This document shows, in pieces, positions 1 through 11,804 of a DNA stretch of 64,000 nt (its first letter is position 1; the number at the start of each line of letters is the position of its first letter). A program made the translations under genes and the position numbers. The stretch spans positions 1-64,000 of the forward strand of contig QRDG01000830.1 in assembly GCA_012064385.1 (NCBI GenBank), in the 5' to 3' direction. Source of the stretch: Puccinellia tenuiflora (taxonomy: Eukaryota > Streptophyta > Magnoliopsida > Poales > Poaceae). The notes under the pieces are model-generated. The model was not told where the DNA came from and ran no database searches. It saw only the letters and a list, made by a program, of their open reading frames with translations.

Positions 1-2402
1 AAACCATGAAGATCCCTTAATTCTTTCAAAAAATAGCCAAGTCACCAATGTCCTCCACAAACACCTATTGATCAGTTTGAGCTTGTGGTCCCCAACCCCG
101 AGTTGGGTCCTAAGAGGTTAGTCACAATAGGTTTGGGAACCCAAATGGTGCTTTCTTGCACACCTTTGAGCTCCCACATACTTGGCAAACACATTGCCAA
201 CTCTATCCTTCCCAAGAGAATAAATATCATCAATTATGATAGGGTTGGATGGGGTACCGTTCGTGCATGAAGAAGCAAATGACCTTTGCCACGGCAAAGG
301 TAGCAACACCGACTCTTCTTCTTCTTCTTAATAGGCTCCTCAACTTGAGGAGCATAACTGAGTCTTCTTAGGAGGTGGCCTTTGTTCACTCGTGGTTGAG
401 CATGAGATTGAAACAAGAGGCAGCTTCCTAGTTGCTTCTCACTAAGAGGCTTCTTCTTCTTCATTGGGCAATCACCGAACATGGTGCCCTTCTAGCTTGC
501 ACTTGAAGCAAGTGATCTTGGCCGGATTCTTGATTTGAACTTGGCCCTTCTTCCTTCTTCTCAACCTTGGACTTGTTCTTGTTGTTGGAGTTGAATCCAA
601 GTCCACTCTTGTCATTGGGGGATTGTTGCACACTCAACATGTTGTCAAGTGCACGCTTCCCTTCATGATGCTTTTCCAAGCCCTTCTTCATAGAAGTGGC
701 TTGGGCCTTGAGCTCTCCCTCTTTTCTCTACATGGTTAGTGACAACACAAGTACTAGAGGAGGTAGATGCATCATTGTTGGAGCAACAAGGCAAAACAAG
801 TAATTCATCACATGATGTACCAACATTTTAGTGGTATGAACTACTAGGACTAGCACATGGCAATATAGCATTTTTAATAAAGTTGTGCTAATATCCACAT
901 GAGGCTCACTTGATGTTACCTTTGTAGTGATGGCCTCATGAGCTAACTTAGACAAGCATAGGATGCTAGAAGATCATCATTGGAGCTAGATAGCTTTTAT
1001 GATTTTCTTTCACTCCCTATACTTGCTAGTTAGCAACTCAAGTTGAGCCCTTAGCTCAACATTCTCCTCAAAGTGGATGCTTCACAGAAATTGAGTTAGT
1101 AGCACAAGCATCATTGACATTAGGGATAGAAGAAGAAAACCTTGGCAAGCTCATCATTTAATCTAGCATTTTCATTTTTCGTGACTTTGTATTTAGCATG
1201 AGCATGGTCACATTCTCTAACAATTTTAGCAATTATTTCATTATGAGACTCCTCGATAGATTTCTAATTTCTCCTCTAGAGAAGCACGAGTCTCATGCTC
1301 TTTCATCAAGAGCATCTTCTAACAATGCTTTTCTCCATAGCATCGTCTCTTTCGATCTTACCCTTTTCTTCACGGCTTGCTTCCAAAGCCTCAATAGTTT
1401 CCCCACGCTCAATAAGAGTGCTCATGATTTCAAGAGGTTAGCTTGGGCACTTTTATTACTAGGAAGGGCTTTAAGAATCATTAGACCTTTATTTTGAAGA
1501 AGGGCATTAACGTTTTCCATATTATCTTCTTCATCATTATTATCATGATCATTATTATCATCATTGTCATTATTAGAAGAAGATTTAGCCATGAGACAAT
1601 GAGAGGTGGAAGAACAAGAATAATTAATTTTTGAACTACTCAAGTTCACATCTTGTTGCATAGCAAATTGGGTTCCTCTACATTATTATTAATGCAAGAG
1701 TTAGAGGGAACACAAGCATTTTCATCATGGCAACAAGATAAAGCAAGCATATCATAAAGAGATTCATCCAAGCGAAATTTTGATGATATGCAAGGACTAT
1801 CAACACTAGCATGTAAATCATTTATAGTGCTACGAGTGTTTAGGTCCAAAGATGAAGCATTGCAACAAGATAGAGATAAAATGATCATCAACAATGAGCT
1901 CACTATCCAAATTTCAAAGCCTATCACTACTCACCATCACATTAGTTTGTGGCTTACCACATTTTGGTGAAGTAGATGAAGACGAGAACTCGTCACGGCC
2001 GGAGGTGGAGGGAGAGCAATCATCCTCAATAGAGTTGGACACTCCATATTTATCTTGAAGCTTGGTCCAAAGCTCATGAGCATCTTGGAGAGGCATGATT
2101 GACTCGAAAGATTGCTAAACTCACAAACTTGCAAAACTCGTTAGATGCTAGAGCATCTAGATATAAGTTTTTCTCTTCCTCTAAAGTCGTACTTTCGTAG
2201 TCCTTTGGAGGAGAAAAACCTATATCTAAGATACGCTCAATATTGGGGTCCAAGACCCGTAAGTGACTAAGCATATGAGTTTTCCAAACATTAAAATTTG
2301 TGCCATTAAATCTAAACAAGGAATTGTGCACTAATCCCTAGACGACATCTTTATTCTGTAGGCGGTAAAGCCAAACAAGAGAGACGAGGCTCTGATACCA
2401 AT
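1..2402 (-). pseudogene. Decayed gag and 5' leader of a gag-only copia-type element (copy A)
   Basis: This is the minus-strand internal region next to the LTR at 2403-4539. Pieces of one Gag reading frame appear in different frames at about 2331-2074 (N-terminal part with the NxWK type motif typical of copia UBN2/DUF4219 Gags), 2096-1914 (ELWTKLQ), 1927-1646 and 691-234 (zinc-knuckle and lysine-rich tail). They match, in order, the intact 711-aa Gag at 32757-34892. Many frameshifts and stops separate them, so this copy is dead. The element continues off the left edge of the window, so its 3' LTR and target duplication cannot be seen. Confidence 0.85.
2388..2400 (-). other. Primer binding site of copy A (initiator Met tRNA type)
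   Basis: On the minus strand this reads TGGTATCAGAGCC, the usual copia primer binding site complementary to the 3' end of initiator methionine tRNA. It lies two bases inside the LTR edge at 2403. The same arrangement occurs at 34934-34945 and 53859-53871. It fixes the element's orientation: transcription runs right to left. Confidence 0.9.
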
Positions 2403-3415
2403 TGAAAGAACAAGCTATGTCCGGATGTCGCCTAGAGGGGGGGGTGAATAGGTGATTAAAACTTTTTCTATTTAAGGGCTTGATAATTGCGGAATAAAAC
2501 TATGTGTTTAAATTAACAAGCCAACAACCTAATATTCTAGGTTCACCTATGTGCACCAACAACTTATGCTAAGCAATTCAAGCAACAAGATGATAGCAAG
2601 ATATGAACTTCAAGCACGAAGGCTATCACAATGTAAATTGCATAAGTAAAGCTCGGGTATAGAAATAACCGAGGCACGCGGAGACGAGGATGTATTCCCA
2701 AGTTCCTCCTTGTTAAGGGAGTACGTCTCGTTGGAGGGGTGTGAGCTTGCCACAAAAGGCCTACTCAAGATGCCACAAAGGCCTCACCCTATTCTCCGAT
2801 GAACCTCACCCAAGGGATTGGTTCACCTTCCACTATCGGAATCCTTCGGGGCGGATTCCGGAGCCCTTTACAACTTCTCTTGGGGCACACACCCACAACT
2901 CAATTGGGGCTCCCAAACTCGTGCCGAAGCTTCACAACTCGAAGTCTTCGCGGCACCTCCAACCGTCTAGGGTACACGATGCACCCAAGAGGCAACAAGC
3001 TCTTGGGAACACAATGCACCCAAGAGTAACAAGCTTCTCAACCTTCAACTTCACGTATCACCGTGGAGAGAGCAACCCGATGCAACAAATGCAAAAAGGC
3101 AAGAGCACACAAAGTGCTCAAATCCTTCACTCCCAAATTCCAACCAAAGCAACTAATGCTATGGAGGGAATAAGAGAGGAAGAACAAAGGGGATGAACAC
3201 AAAGCAACCCCAAATCTAGATCCACAAGATTCCCTCACTTAGAGGGAATTTTGATTGGTGGAATGGTAGATCTAGATCTCCTCTCTTGGAACACTAAATT
3301 TGGGCAAGAATCATTGGAGGGGAAGAGAGGAATCAAGCTCACAAGGATTAGAGCAAAGGGGAAGAGCAAGAACAAGTGAGCAAGGTGTGTAACTAGGTTT
3401 TGGGGGGGAAGTAAG

Positions 3416-3424
3416 CTTTTTATA
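3416..3424 (-). promoter_or_regulatory. Predicted TATA box of copy A LTR
   Basis: The minus strand reads GGCTATAAAAAGC here, directly downstream of the GC-rich repeat block. The same motif lies at 55393-55402 in copy C. The matching position in copy B holds TATTTAA. Position within the LTR and orientation fit a U3 promoter; no transcription data support it. Confidence 0.55.
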
Positions 3425-3446
3425 GCCTCCCCCAAAAACTAGCCGT

Positions 3447-3700
3447 TGGAGCCTGTCCAGGCCGGAGACTCCGGAGTAAGTGACTGGAGACTCCGGCCTG
3501 CTGGGTCATCGGGAGGCCGGAGATTCCGGTCATTGGGGCCGGAGACTCCGGGCACCCTCCGGGGGAGCTCCGGACCCCTATCCAGAGGCGCACCACACAG
3601 ATGCAAAAGGGCTGAGAAAAGGAGGGCCGAAGATTCCGGGTCCTCGGGCCGGAGACTCCGGTGGGCCGGAGACTCCGGTCCTTCTCCGGGGGAACTCTGG
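3447..3700. repeat. Promoter-proximal palindromic repeat block (CCGGAGACTCCGG type)
   Basis: About eight imperfect copies of GGCCGGAGACTCCGG or close variants, each nearly self-complementary, are spaced irregularly. The block lies about 25 bp upstream of the LTR TATA box in the sense direction of the element. An equivalent block is at 55438-55815. Confidence 0.8.
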
Positions 3701-4539
3701 ACCGAGTCCAGAAGCGCACCACACAAAGTTGATCAGCAGCGAAAAACAGAGACCGGAGACTCAATACCAAAACCGGTAAAACCTCAATACCAAAAACGCA
3801 AGAAGATATTCATTAATCCGTTTTTGGTGAACTAGAGCTTGGTATGGAGATGAACACAAGCTCTAAATTCTCACATGGATAAAAGCCAAATAAGAACCAA
3901 TAAAGATGATTGCAAGGATGCAAAGGTTCGTGCTCTCTACGACGATATGATCATGATACTCGGTCGAGAGCCCCTCTTGATAGTACGGGTATCTATCCTA
4001 TAACCCGGTCTCTCAACTAACATCATGAGACCGGTAAAATAAAATCCCTACCAAGATCATACCTTTGCCTTGCGCATTAATCCACTTGAGGTCGATGAAG
4101 ACGATCTTCATCTCCTCAAGACGAACCACCTTTCTTGATTGCGCTTTGCTTGGTGAAGAATCACATGACGCTCCCCCATACACCAAGATGGGGAGAGCAC
4201 TCTTCGGCATATCTTCACTTGAACTTGAGAGTTGATCAACCCGCACAAAGCCTTGATCAACCCAACACATTTCTTCCCTTGAGCTTGACTCCAACAAATG
4301 GAGATCAAGCAAAGCACCTTGACTCCAACACATGGAGACAAGCTTGGCCTTGATCAACAAATGATCTTCTACCTTGACCTTGACTCCAACCAATGGAGAC
4401 AAGCAAGCTTGGCCTTGATCAACAAATGATCTCGACACAAGCTAAAGGACAACCTACACATAGAGCTCAATGCAAATATTAGTCCATAGAGATTGTCATT
4501 AATTACCAAACCATGCATGGGATCAACCATGCACTTTCA

Positions 4540-5777
4540 CCTGCTGGCTGGCCCAGGCCGGCACCCAGGCCGGGCGCAACTGGGGCAACGACGGTGGTGA
4601 CCGTGCGCACGGCGGCGCACGGAGGAGACGCCAGAGAGGGAGAGAGGGAGGGGTAGGTTGTCCATGGGACGAGGGACTCACCCTCGACGCGTGCAGGGGC
4701 TCAGAGCGGCTGGGGATGGCCGGCAGCGGCCGAATTGAGCTCGGCGGCATCGGTCGGGTGCGGATGCTGCCGAGGACGCTGGCGACAAATAGAGCGTCCC
4801 CGCCTCGATTCTGGGCACCAGGAGGGAGAGAAGGAAAAGGTGAAGCTAAAGGCGTCGTCGGCTGGTCTCGGGAACGTCCAAAACGCGGCAGACCGACGGT
4901 GTCGGCGTCGGCAAGGAGCAGGACGGCTAGGGGAACGGAGAACGCCCTCGATCCGGAACTTACGGGAGAAAAAGGAGGGAGGAGGGTGAGGGGGCAGGTG
5001 CGCGACGGTCTGGACCTCCTTGTCCTCCAAGGCCACGGCTTCACGCGGCATGGGTGTCGCCAGCATGGCGGCATGGCGCCAGGACGCCATCGTCCACAGT
5101 GGTGGGGAGAGAGAGGGAAAAGAAGTTTCGCGAAAAACTCCCTGGAAATTTTAAATAAATTGCAACCAAGTCCAGCAGCAGGTTTAAACCAATTAAATAG
5201 GGCATCAGGACATTTTTATAAAATGTGCAAAAATTCATGTGGGCTCCAAGTAAGCTTTTAAACCTCCACAAAAATTAGTGAGGCAAAATAAAATGTTTTG
5301 GCCAACATTTGTTCACAGCTTTGTATTTAAATTATTTTTGACCATTTCCAAATGGTATTTAATTGAAGCACTTAAACATTTCCAAAAATAGTGAAAATAT
5401 TCATGGGGATTCTCACAATCATATTGAAGCTCCCCATGATTTTAGTTTGAATTTTTGGAAAACTTAAATTGGTTCCAACCATGTAGTTTGAATTAAGCCA
5501 ATTTGAATTCTCATATTTAGTTCTCAATTGACAAAACTTGGAATTTGAGAAATGAGGATAAGAAGCAATTCTGGAACTTCCTAAACAATTTGGAAGTCCA
5601 AGAATGGGTTGGTTGACAAGTTGAGCAAACCACGTGGTGGAGGGTTGGGGAAGGTTGGCTTCCCATTTCAATTGGTTTCCAAGTGAAAGTTGTGCATATG
5701 GATGCTATGATGCAAACCTGGAAACAAAAAGTGGAAAAATTCTTCGTATTTTTCATTACCAACTTGGGGCTGTTACA
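4540..5777 (-). mobile_element. Gypsy-type LTR fragment, truncated by copy A
   Basis: Reading on the minus strand from 5777, the sequence begins TGTAACAGCCCCAAG, a typical start of grass gypsy LTRs. It runs through AT-rich then GC-rich sequence until it is cut by the copia-type LTR at 4539. No coding sequence is present. Its right edge abuts a BARE/Angela LTR fragment, so the apparent nesting order is BARE/Angela LTR, then gypsy, then copia-type copy A. Confidence 0.6.
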
Positions 5778-6171
5778 CGGTTGATGTAATCAAAGTTCCC
5801 TCTGGACTAGTGATTAGATATGTTCTCACGGTCTAAGGATTTGTTACTATGTTCCTAGTTATTGCAATGTTGATCTCCGTGACTTGATCTTATTGCACTA
5901 ACTATATTAGGTGGAAGTCCATCACATCATTCATCCAATGATATGACTCCATTGTCAATTGACATAAATGTCCATGATCAGGAAACCTTGATCGTCTGTT
6001 GACCAATGGACTAGTTAAACACTACTAGGGACCTGGTTTGGTTTCATATCACACATGTATTAATGTTTCCGCTTAATACAGTTATAGCATGACACAAAAC
6101 TTATTATGAAAAATTTGAGATATGATAATAAAAACATCTTTATTAATTGCCTCTAGGGCATATCTCCAACA
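5778..6171 (-). mobile_element. BARE/Angela-type copia LTR fragment
   Basis: The minus-strand start at 6171 reads TGTTGGAGATATGCCCTAGA, the hallmark start of Triticeae BARE/WIS/Angela LTRs. The fragment aligns along its length with the left part of the solo LTR (about 7690-8066) but is clearly divergent. It stops where the gypsy LTR begins. Confidence 0.85.
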
Positions 6172-6413
6172 GTTACTCTGGCCAAGTAGTTGTATAAATC
6201 TCCAAGAGGGAGTATATGTTTGATAGTGGGTTCATGCCTCCTTCATTCCTGGGCTCGTGTGACAGTAACAACTAAGAGTAAAGATGTGTTGTTGCTACTA
6301 AGGATAAAACAACGGTGTTTATTTGTTCATGTTAATAAATATTACTTACACCATGTAGAGTGCTTAAGGCGACGCTCTGTTGTTTTCAACTTAATATTAA
6401 GAGTGACAAGCAT
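6172..6413. repeat. Left half of a degenerate Triticeae-type repeat interrupted by the solo LTR
   Basis: Non-coding sequence that continues at 8072 once the solo LTR and its target duplication are removed. It resembles an abundant untranslated repeat that I recognise from Triticeae intergenic DNA, but I cannot assign a family from sequence alone. It is the insertion target of the LTR at 6419-8066. Confidence 0.45.
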
Positions 6414-6822
6414 AGAAGTGAAGGGTTCCGTGACAAAAAAACAAAAAATTCCTAATAATGGGAACCATAAAGCCAAGATCTATGCTACACAGATGTAAGG
6501 TAACGGAGGGAAACAGTGTTCATACCCTTCAAGACCGTAAGCGTCGACGATCAAAAGATCTGTGTTTATGACGAAGTGTGATGAAGATGGACGACGGCGC
6601 CAACCTCAAGGTCGTGTAGTCGTACAAGCACCGAGTGCCAGAACCGGCAGCACTCCCGCAGCTCTACACGCGTCCGGTGTAGACGACGTCCCTCGTGCTC
6701 CGGTACAGCGAAGCAGCAGAAGAAGATTGATTCCGGACCAAAGATCCAGCAGCGACGGCGTGTGTATGGTGGAGAAACCTCTAACCCCTTCGCGCAGCTC
6801 CAATATTGCGGAACCACGCTCA

Positions 6823-6828
<6 letters not shown>

Positions 6829-6867
<39 letters not shown>
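6829..6867. repeat. (AG)n microsatellite
   Basis: About 19 AG units inside the solo LTR, just downstream of its TATA box in the sense of the element. Confidence 0.95.
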
Positions 6868-6870
<3 letters not shown>

Positions 6871-6897
6871 GGATGCCTTTGAGGGGAGGAGACCCCT

Positions 6898-6906
6898 CTA
6901 TATATA
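6898..6906 (-). promoter_or_regulatory. TATA box of the solo LTR
   Basis: The minus strand reads CCACCTATATATAGAG. Position and orientation fit the U3 promoter of BARE-type LTRs. It is the kind of promoter that could be left behind by a solo LTR, here about 4.2 kb upstream-facing of nothing obvious on the left. Confidence 0.55.
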
Positions 6907-8071
6907 GGTGGAGGAGGGGAGCCAACTCCCTTGACCATCCGGTGTGGGACTAAACCCCACACCTTGGCCGGCCAAGGAGTGGTCACCGACCCTAAGTGTG
7001 CCCCATTCGGGTGGCCCCCTATGGCCTGGCCGGTCGGCCCTCTCTTGGGCGCATGGCTCCTTCTTGGGCCTCCCCTTCCGGTGAGGCACAATTAGAAAAT
7101 TAAATAAAAATACAATTTAATATTAATTCTTCCAATTAATATTAAATACATATTATTTAATTCCTCTCGCTCCGAAACACCTTTCGGAACCCTCCGATCA
7201 TCATCGGATATATTTCGGAACAATTCCGGTTCTCCTTTCTCTTTTCTCCTTCGGTACCAAAACAATCCCTAAGCGTCGTATACCTTTAAGCGTGCCACCC
7301 TACGATTCAGGATCACTCCAGACATGATCGAGACACCTCTCCGATCAATGACCAACAGCGGGATCTGGAAACCCATGATGGCCCCTGCGCGATCCACGAA
7401 TTAATTCGCTTGAACCTTAACATCATATCATATTCCCTTTGTATCTCGATACTGTGTTTGTCCGAGATATGACCTTCAGTATCCTAATAACTTAGTTCTC
7501 ATGATCACACATCCTATGACCTAGTCACTTTTTTGCAAACGTCGATGTGATCTCACCAAGTGGGCCCCTTAAGTATCTCTCTTACTTTCGGATGAACAAA
7601 TTCCAGTCTTGATCATACGCCTCAACATGCTCCTCTGGAACACCAAACTACACATTTATGATCACCTTGTTACAGTGTGACGTTTGATGCAATCATAGTA
7701 GCATCGGGTAACAGTGATTAAATATGATCTCACGGTCAAAGGATTAGGTTACTCTATTTCTAACTATACGCTGAATGTTTGATCACGTCACGATAATTAT
7801 GTTGGGTGTGTCCATCACATCATTCGGTGAATCGATGTGACCATATTGTCAGTTGACATACAATGTCCATGATCGGGAAACCTCAATCATCGACTGACCA
7901 ATGAGCTAGTATCTAGAGGTTTACTAGGGACCTGGTTTGTTTACAATACCACACGTGCATCAATGTTTCCGGTTGACACAGTTATATCATGGTACGAAAC
8001 TGATTATGAACATATTAATACAACAATAATACATTTATTATTTGCCTCTAGGGCATATCTCCAACAAGAAG

Positions 8072-8600
8072 CGCACTCAAAGTGGAGTATTAGTTACAGA
8101 TGCGGTACCGGTGTGCGGTCTATATATGTTTGACGTGATGCCTATGAATATTTACCTTGTTCATTCTCTCATAATACCAAGATCACAATTTTGTCAATTG
8201 CCTAGCTATAATTTTTTACCCAACAATATTTATTATCTTTGGAGAGATACCGCTAGTGAAACTATGGCCCCCGATCCATTTGTTACATTGATTAGAAACT
8301 CATTCTTTGCTATCCCGTTTTGCCACTATTTGTGTTTTCTCTTTACTTTACATGCTATACATTTAATCTATTGTTTTTAGCGAGATGGAAAGTCTGACAA
8401 ACTTACTGAAACATTGGGGACAATGTATTTTGTGTGTTATGTGCAGGTCCTACACCAAACTCCGTGGCCTAATATATTCCTACGGGTTCGATAAACCTTG
8501 ATTCTTCACTGGGGAAATTTACTGTTGTGCTACATCCACCCTCCTCTTGGGGTGTCCCAACGTTAGACATCAAGCATAGGGTCGCGTCCTTAGCGAATGC
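8072..8600. repeat. Right half of the degenerate repeat interrupted by the solo LTR
   Basis: Continues 6172-6413. It includes a stretch around 8480-8560 that I recognise as a common Triticeae repeat segment, but it holds no open frame of note. Class not resolved. Confidence 0.4.
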
Positions 8601-8689
8601 CCATGACACAATTTGGGCGGTGATTTTCGCACCATTAGGCTTTGCTTCGGGTATACACATGATAGTGATATAACAGCCATAATTTACGA

Positions 8690-9030
8690 CACTCTTCGGT
8701 CATCTGACCCGGAACATCGCCACCTTGTACTCTCCCGAGTAGTCAAGTTCGTAGATATCTTCGATCTTGTTGTAATATCTTTGATTTGCAACACCGATCC
8801 AGGCTCGTCACCCCCCAAGTTCTGGTAGTCATTATTTTTGTCTTTCGCCTCCGTATAGAACGTGTATCCGTCGATACCATATAGTTGATAAGTCGCAAGA
8901 TTATAGGTAGGGTCAAGTGCCAAGACGCATATGAGACTTGCAATGTGATCACGCACTTGAAGTGGCTTATTCTGAATTAGCTCTTTGAACCAAGTGTGAA
9001 GGTGGAGTTGTGCTCTCTAATGATTTGGTC
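8690..9030 (-). pseudogene. Relic of a CACTA tnp2-type transposase gene (DUF4216-like segment)
   Basis: On the minus strand, 9025-8690 encodes a stretch with the HxWFKE, LA..P, YGIDGYTFYTEAKD and YQN motifs. These are characteristic of the DUF4216 region found downstream of the catalytic domain in plant En/Spm (CACTA) TNP2-like proteins. Only about 110 codons remain, with the usual NSGV motif altered and no transposase domain. No CACTA ends are visible nearby. Confidence 0.65.
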
Positions 9031-9084
9031 GTACGACTTTGGTTGTTTATGGTACTCTTTATTTATTACGCTTTTGTTTTTTTT

Positions 9085-10560
9085 CTACCAATGATTGACC
9101 ACTTCTAGATGTTGTAACACTACCAGGTGTGCTCTGTCAAAGTCCTTGCGCCGTGTTGGTGACAAGGAGCGCTCCCGCGACTCTCCTCCACCCACCCCTA
9201 GGGTTCCGGCCGCCGCCGGCGCGCGCCGCACCTTCCCTCCCCCTCGCCGCCCCTTCCCTATCCTCTCTCCCCTCGCGCGCGTGCTCGCCGCCCCCCGTGG
9301 TGGCGGCGCGCGCCCCTCCCGTCCTCCTCTCCCGAGCTCCTTCCCCCACCTCTCCCTCGCCGCCGCCGCCGGCAGAGGCCGCCGGGCTCGGTCCGGTTGG
9401 CGCCGGCGGCGGGGGCTTGTCCTTCCCCGCGCTCTGATGGTGGAGGCGGGGCTCCTCCGGCATGGCGGCGGTGCGTTTCGGGCGGCGGCGGCGCGGCTTC
9501 GGCCGGGAGGCGGCTTGGCGGCGGTGGGCTCGCGGTGCGGTGGGGCGGCATGGCACGGCAGCTCGACGGGCGGCAGCAGGACGGCGGCGGCGACGCCCTC
9601 GGCCCAGATTTGGGCCCTGTGGGGCCCATCTGGGTTTGGGCGGGCGGCATGGCCATGCAAGCGGCCCGTTCTGCAAATGGCAGCGTGTGTAGCTCGTGCA
9701 GGGGTGCAGCGGCGACGGCGGCCAGCCTGTTGCAGCGTGGCGGCGGACTTTACGGGCCCAATCCGGGCCCGGCCGGACCCGATTGGGATTGGTGTGCCCC
9801 TGCGGGGGCTTTACGGGCCCGCCGGGCCCGGCCGAACCTAGATGGGACTGGTGTGTCCTGCTGCCGCGTCCGGTCGACTACCGCCTTCGGCGGTGGAGGT
9901 AGTTCCCTCCCGCGCGGCCGCAGTACTGCTGACCCCGATTCTGGCTACTCCTCGCAGTCGTCTTGCAGACCTCGTGATGACAGCTTCGGTGAGACGACGA
10001 TGGCGACTTCGTGACCGTGGTGGCGCATGTTGGTGGGCGGAGAGCCTGGCGGCTTCGAGGCTTCGTCCTCGTGGGGCTCCTGTGCTACGGATCGTCCGGG
10101 GTTGTGGACTCGGGTTTTTTGGGAGAAATCCTTGTCGGCTCGCCCGACACCGACGCGGTGCCACCTCCGGGTGGCATCTCCCTTCCTGAAGGGCGTCGTG
10201 GCTACCCGTAGTCCGCTTCCATCCGTGTACCGGGGGAAACCCTAGGACCTATGGTCCGGGCAGCAGCGCGTGCTTTCCTTCATGAAGGTGCTGCTTGGTA
10301 CTCGACGGTTCAACGCGAGGAGCGTGGTGGTACTTCTTCGGAGGGCGCAGCGGTCGCGGGTCACCATAGTTTAGTCGATCCGCCAATGTCTCCATTTCAT
10401 TGTTTCTTTTCTTTTCTTTGGGTTTGTGTGTGCTGCTGCCCCAGCTTGTGTGGTGTTGCGTTTGTATCGCTGGTTGTCTTGTGGTTGTTGCTTTATTTAT
10501 AAAGCGGGGCGAAAGCCTGTTTCGAGAGTGCGCCGTGTTGGTTTACCAGGGTTCACATGC
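9085..10560. other. GC-rich segment without credible gene
   Basis: About 1.5 kb of very GC-rich DNA with long overlapping frames in all phases, caused by composition rather than coding. The end (10490-10530) carries a tail-like sequence around AAAGCGGGGCGAAAGCC, which I associate with 3' ends of grass non-LTR elements. No endonuclease or reverse transcriptase sequence is present, so a truncated LINE or a GC-rich gene-derived fragment are both possible. From 10560 to 10886 I see nothing recognisable. Confidence 0.3.
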
Positions 10561-10889
10561 AAATCCTTTTTCAAAATCGAGTGACCTACTCCTTCGACTC
10601 TATCAAGGTGCTTATTAACGGGCAAAGGATAAATTTTTCAACGTCTAGAAAATTCATGCAAGATGAGGTTCTTAGGCGATGGCGGAAAGAGAGTCAAGCG
10701 TTTGAGGCAGAGGAAGTGCATATATAGTGGAAGTAATCTGAAGAGTAGGGTTGTATGCGGGCATCCCGCGAAGGTCCGTATAAGAGAAGTTTAGCTCAAA
10801 ACGATTAAATCTGTAGAGGGAAATTAGCCTTATCAAGTTTAACTATGGAGCAGGGCGGCACCCCGACTGAAGAGGAAGTACGTGTATAA

Positions 10890-11801
10890 GAGCATCTCCA
10901 AGAGCTTACCTATATTACCCAAAAACTGCTTTTTTAGGTATTGGGTGCAAAAACACAGCTCCAAGAGCTTACCTAAAAGTGGTCCCCTACCCAAAAATTT
11001 TAGGTTCTTACCTAAATTCTAGCTGAGAATTGGCATATATGGGTATTCCAAGCCAAATACCCATATGGATTGCTATAACTGCCACGTAGGATGAAATCAA
11101 GGCGGGAAGAGGAAACTGCTCCTCGCTGAATTTTCCGGCCCGACCTCCCGCCGCGACGCCGCCATCCCCGCCTTCTCCGGTCACCGGCGCGCCGCTCGCC
11201 ACTCGCCCCCACCTCTCCTCGTCCCCCGCCGCCCTTCTCTCGGCCAGAATCGGTCCCCACGCCGCCGAATCGAGCACGTCGGCGACCTCCGCATCGAGCT
11301 CCTCCTCCCCCGACCTCTCGATGCGCCGCCGCCGATTCGAGCCGTCGACGGCCCCGCCTCCCCTGACCTCTGCCCTGCATTCCCCGACCTCCGCCCGCCA
11401 CGTTTCGGCTAGGGGCGACCGCGTCCCCTCCTGCCTATTCGTGCTCGCCGGCTCAAATCGACGCCGCCGCCCGAGCGAGATGGGCAGGCAGAGCTGGGCG
11501 GTGGCGGTCCACGATGGGTGGGGCGATGGGGATGGAGACGTATAGGAGGGAGGCGGGTGGGGGTGGGGTGGCCGGCGGGGAGGGAGATGGAGAGAGGAGG
11601 AGAAGAAGGAGAGGAGAAAAAAGAAAAAAAGAAAAAGCATAACTCACTGACATGTGGGTCCTACGTGCAGATGCCAATTTGGGTATCCAGTTTTGGGTAA
11701 GCTTGAAAAGCAGAAAATTTTGTGGATACCCAAACCTTCTCTCTCCTATACCCATATTGGTTTTGGATAGCCAAAATATGGGTAAGCTCTTGGAGATGCT
11801 C
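10890..11801. mobile_element. Non-autonomous PIF/Harbinger-type DNA element (912 bp)
   Basis: The ends are inverted repeats of about 21 bp, starting GAGCATCTCCAAGAGCTTACC on the left with the reverse complement on the right. They are flanked by the 3-bp duplication TAA (10887-10889 and 11802-11804). TIR sequence and 3-bp TSD fit PIF/Harbinger. The interior is GC-rich and not coding. It lies about 480 bp from the stop codon of the KNOX gene. Confidence 0.85.
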
Positions 11802-11804
11802 TAA

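Larger units (their letters stand above)
2403..4539 (-). mobile_element. 5' LTR of gag-only copia-type element, copy A
   Basis: The LTR is 2137 bp. On the plus strand it begins TGAAAG and ends CTTTCA, so it carries the terminal TG...CA. Its right part (3840-4539) matches the LTRs ending at 29075, 47230, 56946 and 59980. Its middle carries the CCGGAGACTCCGG repeat block that is shared with the LTR at 54375-56946 but is replaced by a different block in the other two. To the right it abuts a gypsy LTR fragment, which it apparently interrupted. Confidence 0.85.
6419..8066 (-). mobile_element. Solo LTR, BARE/WIS/Angela type copia, with target duplication
   Basis: A 1648-bp LTR on the minus strand. 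It starts at 8066 with TGTTGGAGATATGCCCTAGA and ends at 6419 with CCCTTCA. It is flanked by a perfect 5-bp direct repeat AGAAG at 6414-6418 and 8067-8071. No internal domain is present, so this is a solo LTR left by recombination between two LTRs. It contains a TATA box and an (AG)n tract downstream of it. Confidence 0.9.

Noticed and set aside
5772..6176. GTTAC on both sides of the BARE/Angela fragment, looking like a target duplication
   Set aside because: The left GTTAC belongs to the start of the neighbouring gypsy LTR (TGTAACAG on the other strand), so the match is coincidental.
6566..7091. ORFs of 106-161 aa spanning the (AG)n tract
   Set aside because: Ser-Leu or Arg-Glu runs are translated microsatellite inside a solo LTR.
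9085..10014. Long overlapping ORFs on both strands in the GC-rich 9.1-10.0 kb region
   Set aside because: Open frames occur in nearly every phase, the products are Ala/Arg/Pro/Gly-rich with no domain, and no splice or leader structure supports any one of them. Composition explains them.
11008..11640. 210-aa minus-strand ORF starting with a hydrophobic Phe/Leu/Ser stretch
   Set aside because: It lies inside the non-autonomous Harbinger-type element. The apparent signal peptide is a translated purine/pyrimidine tract and the rest is low complexity.
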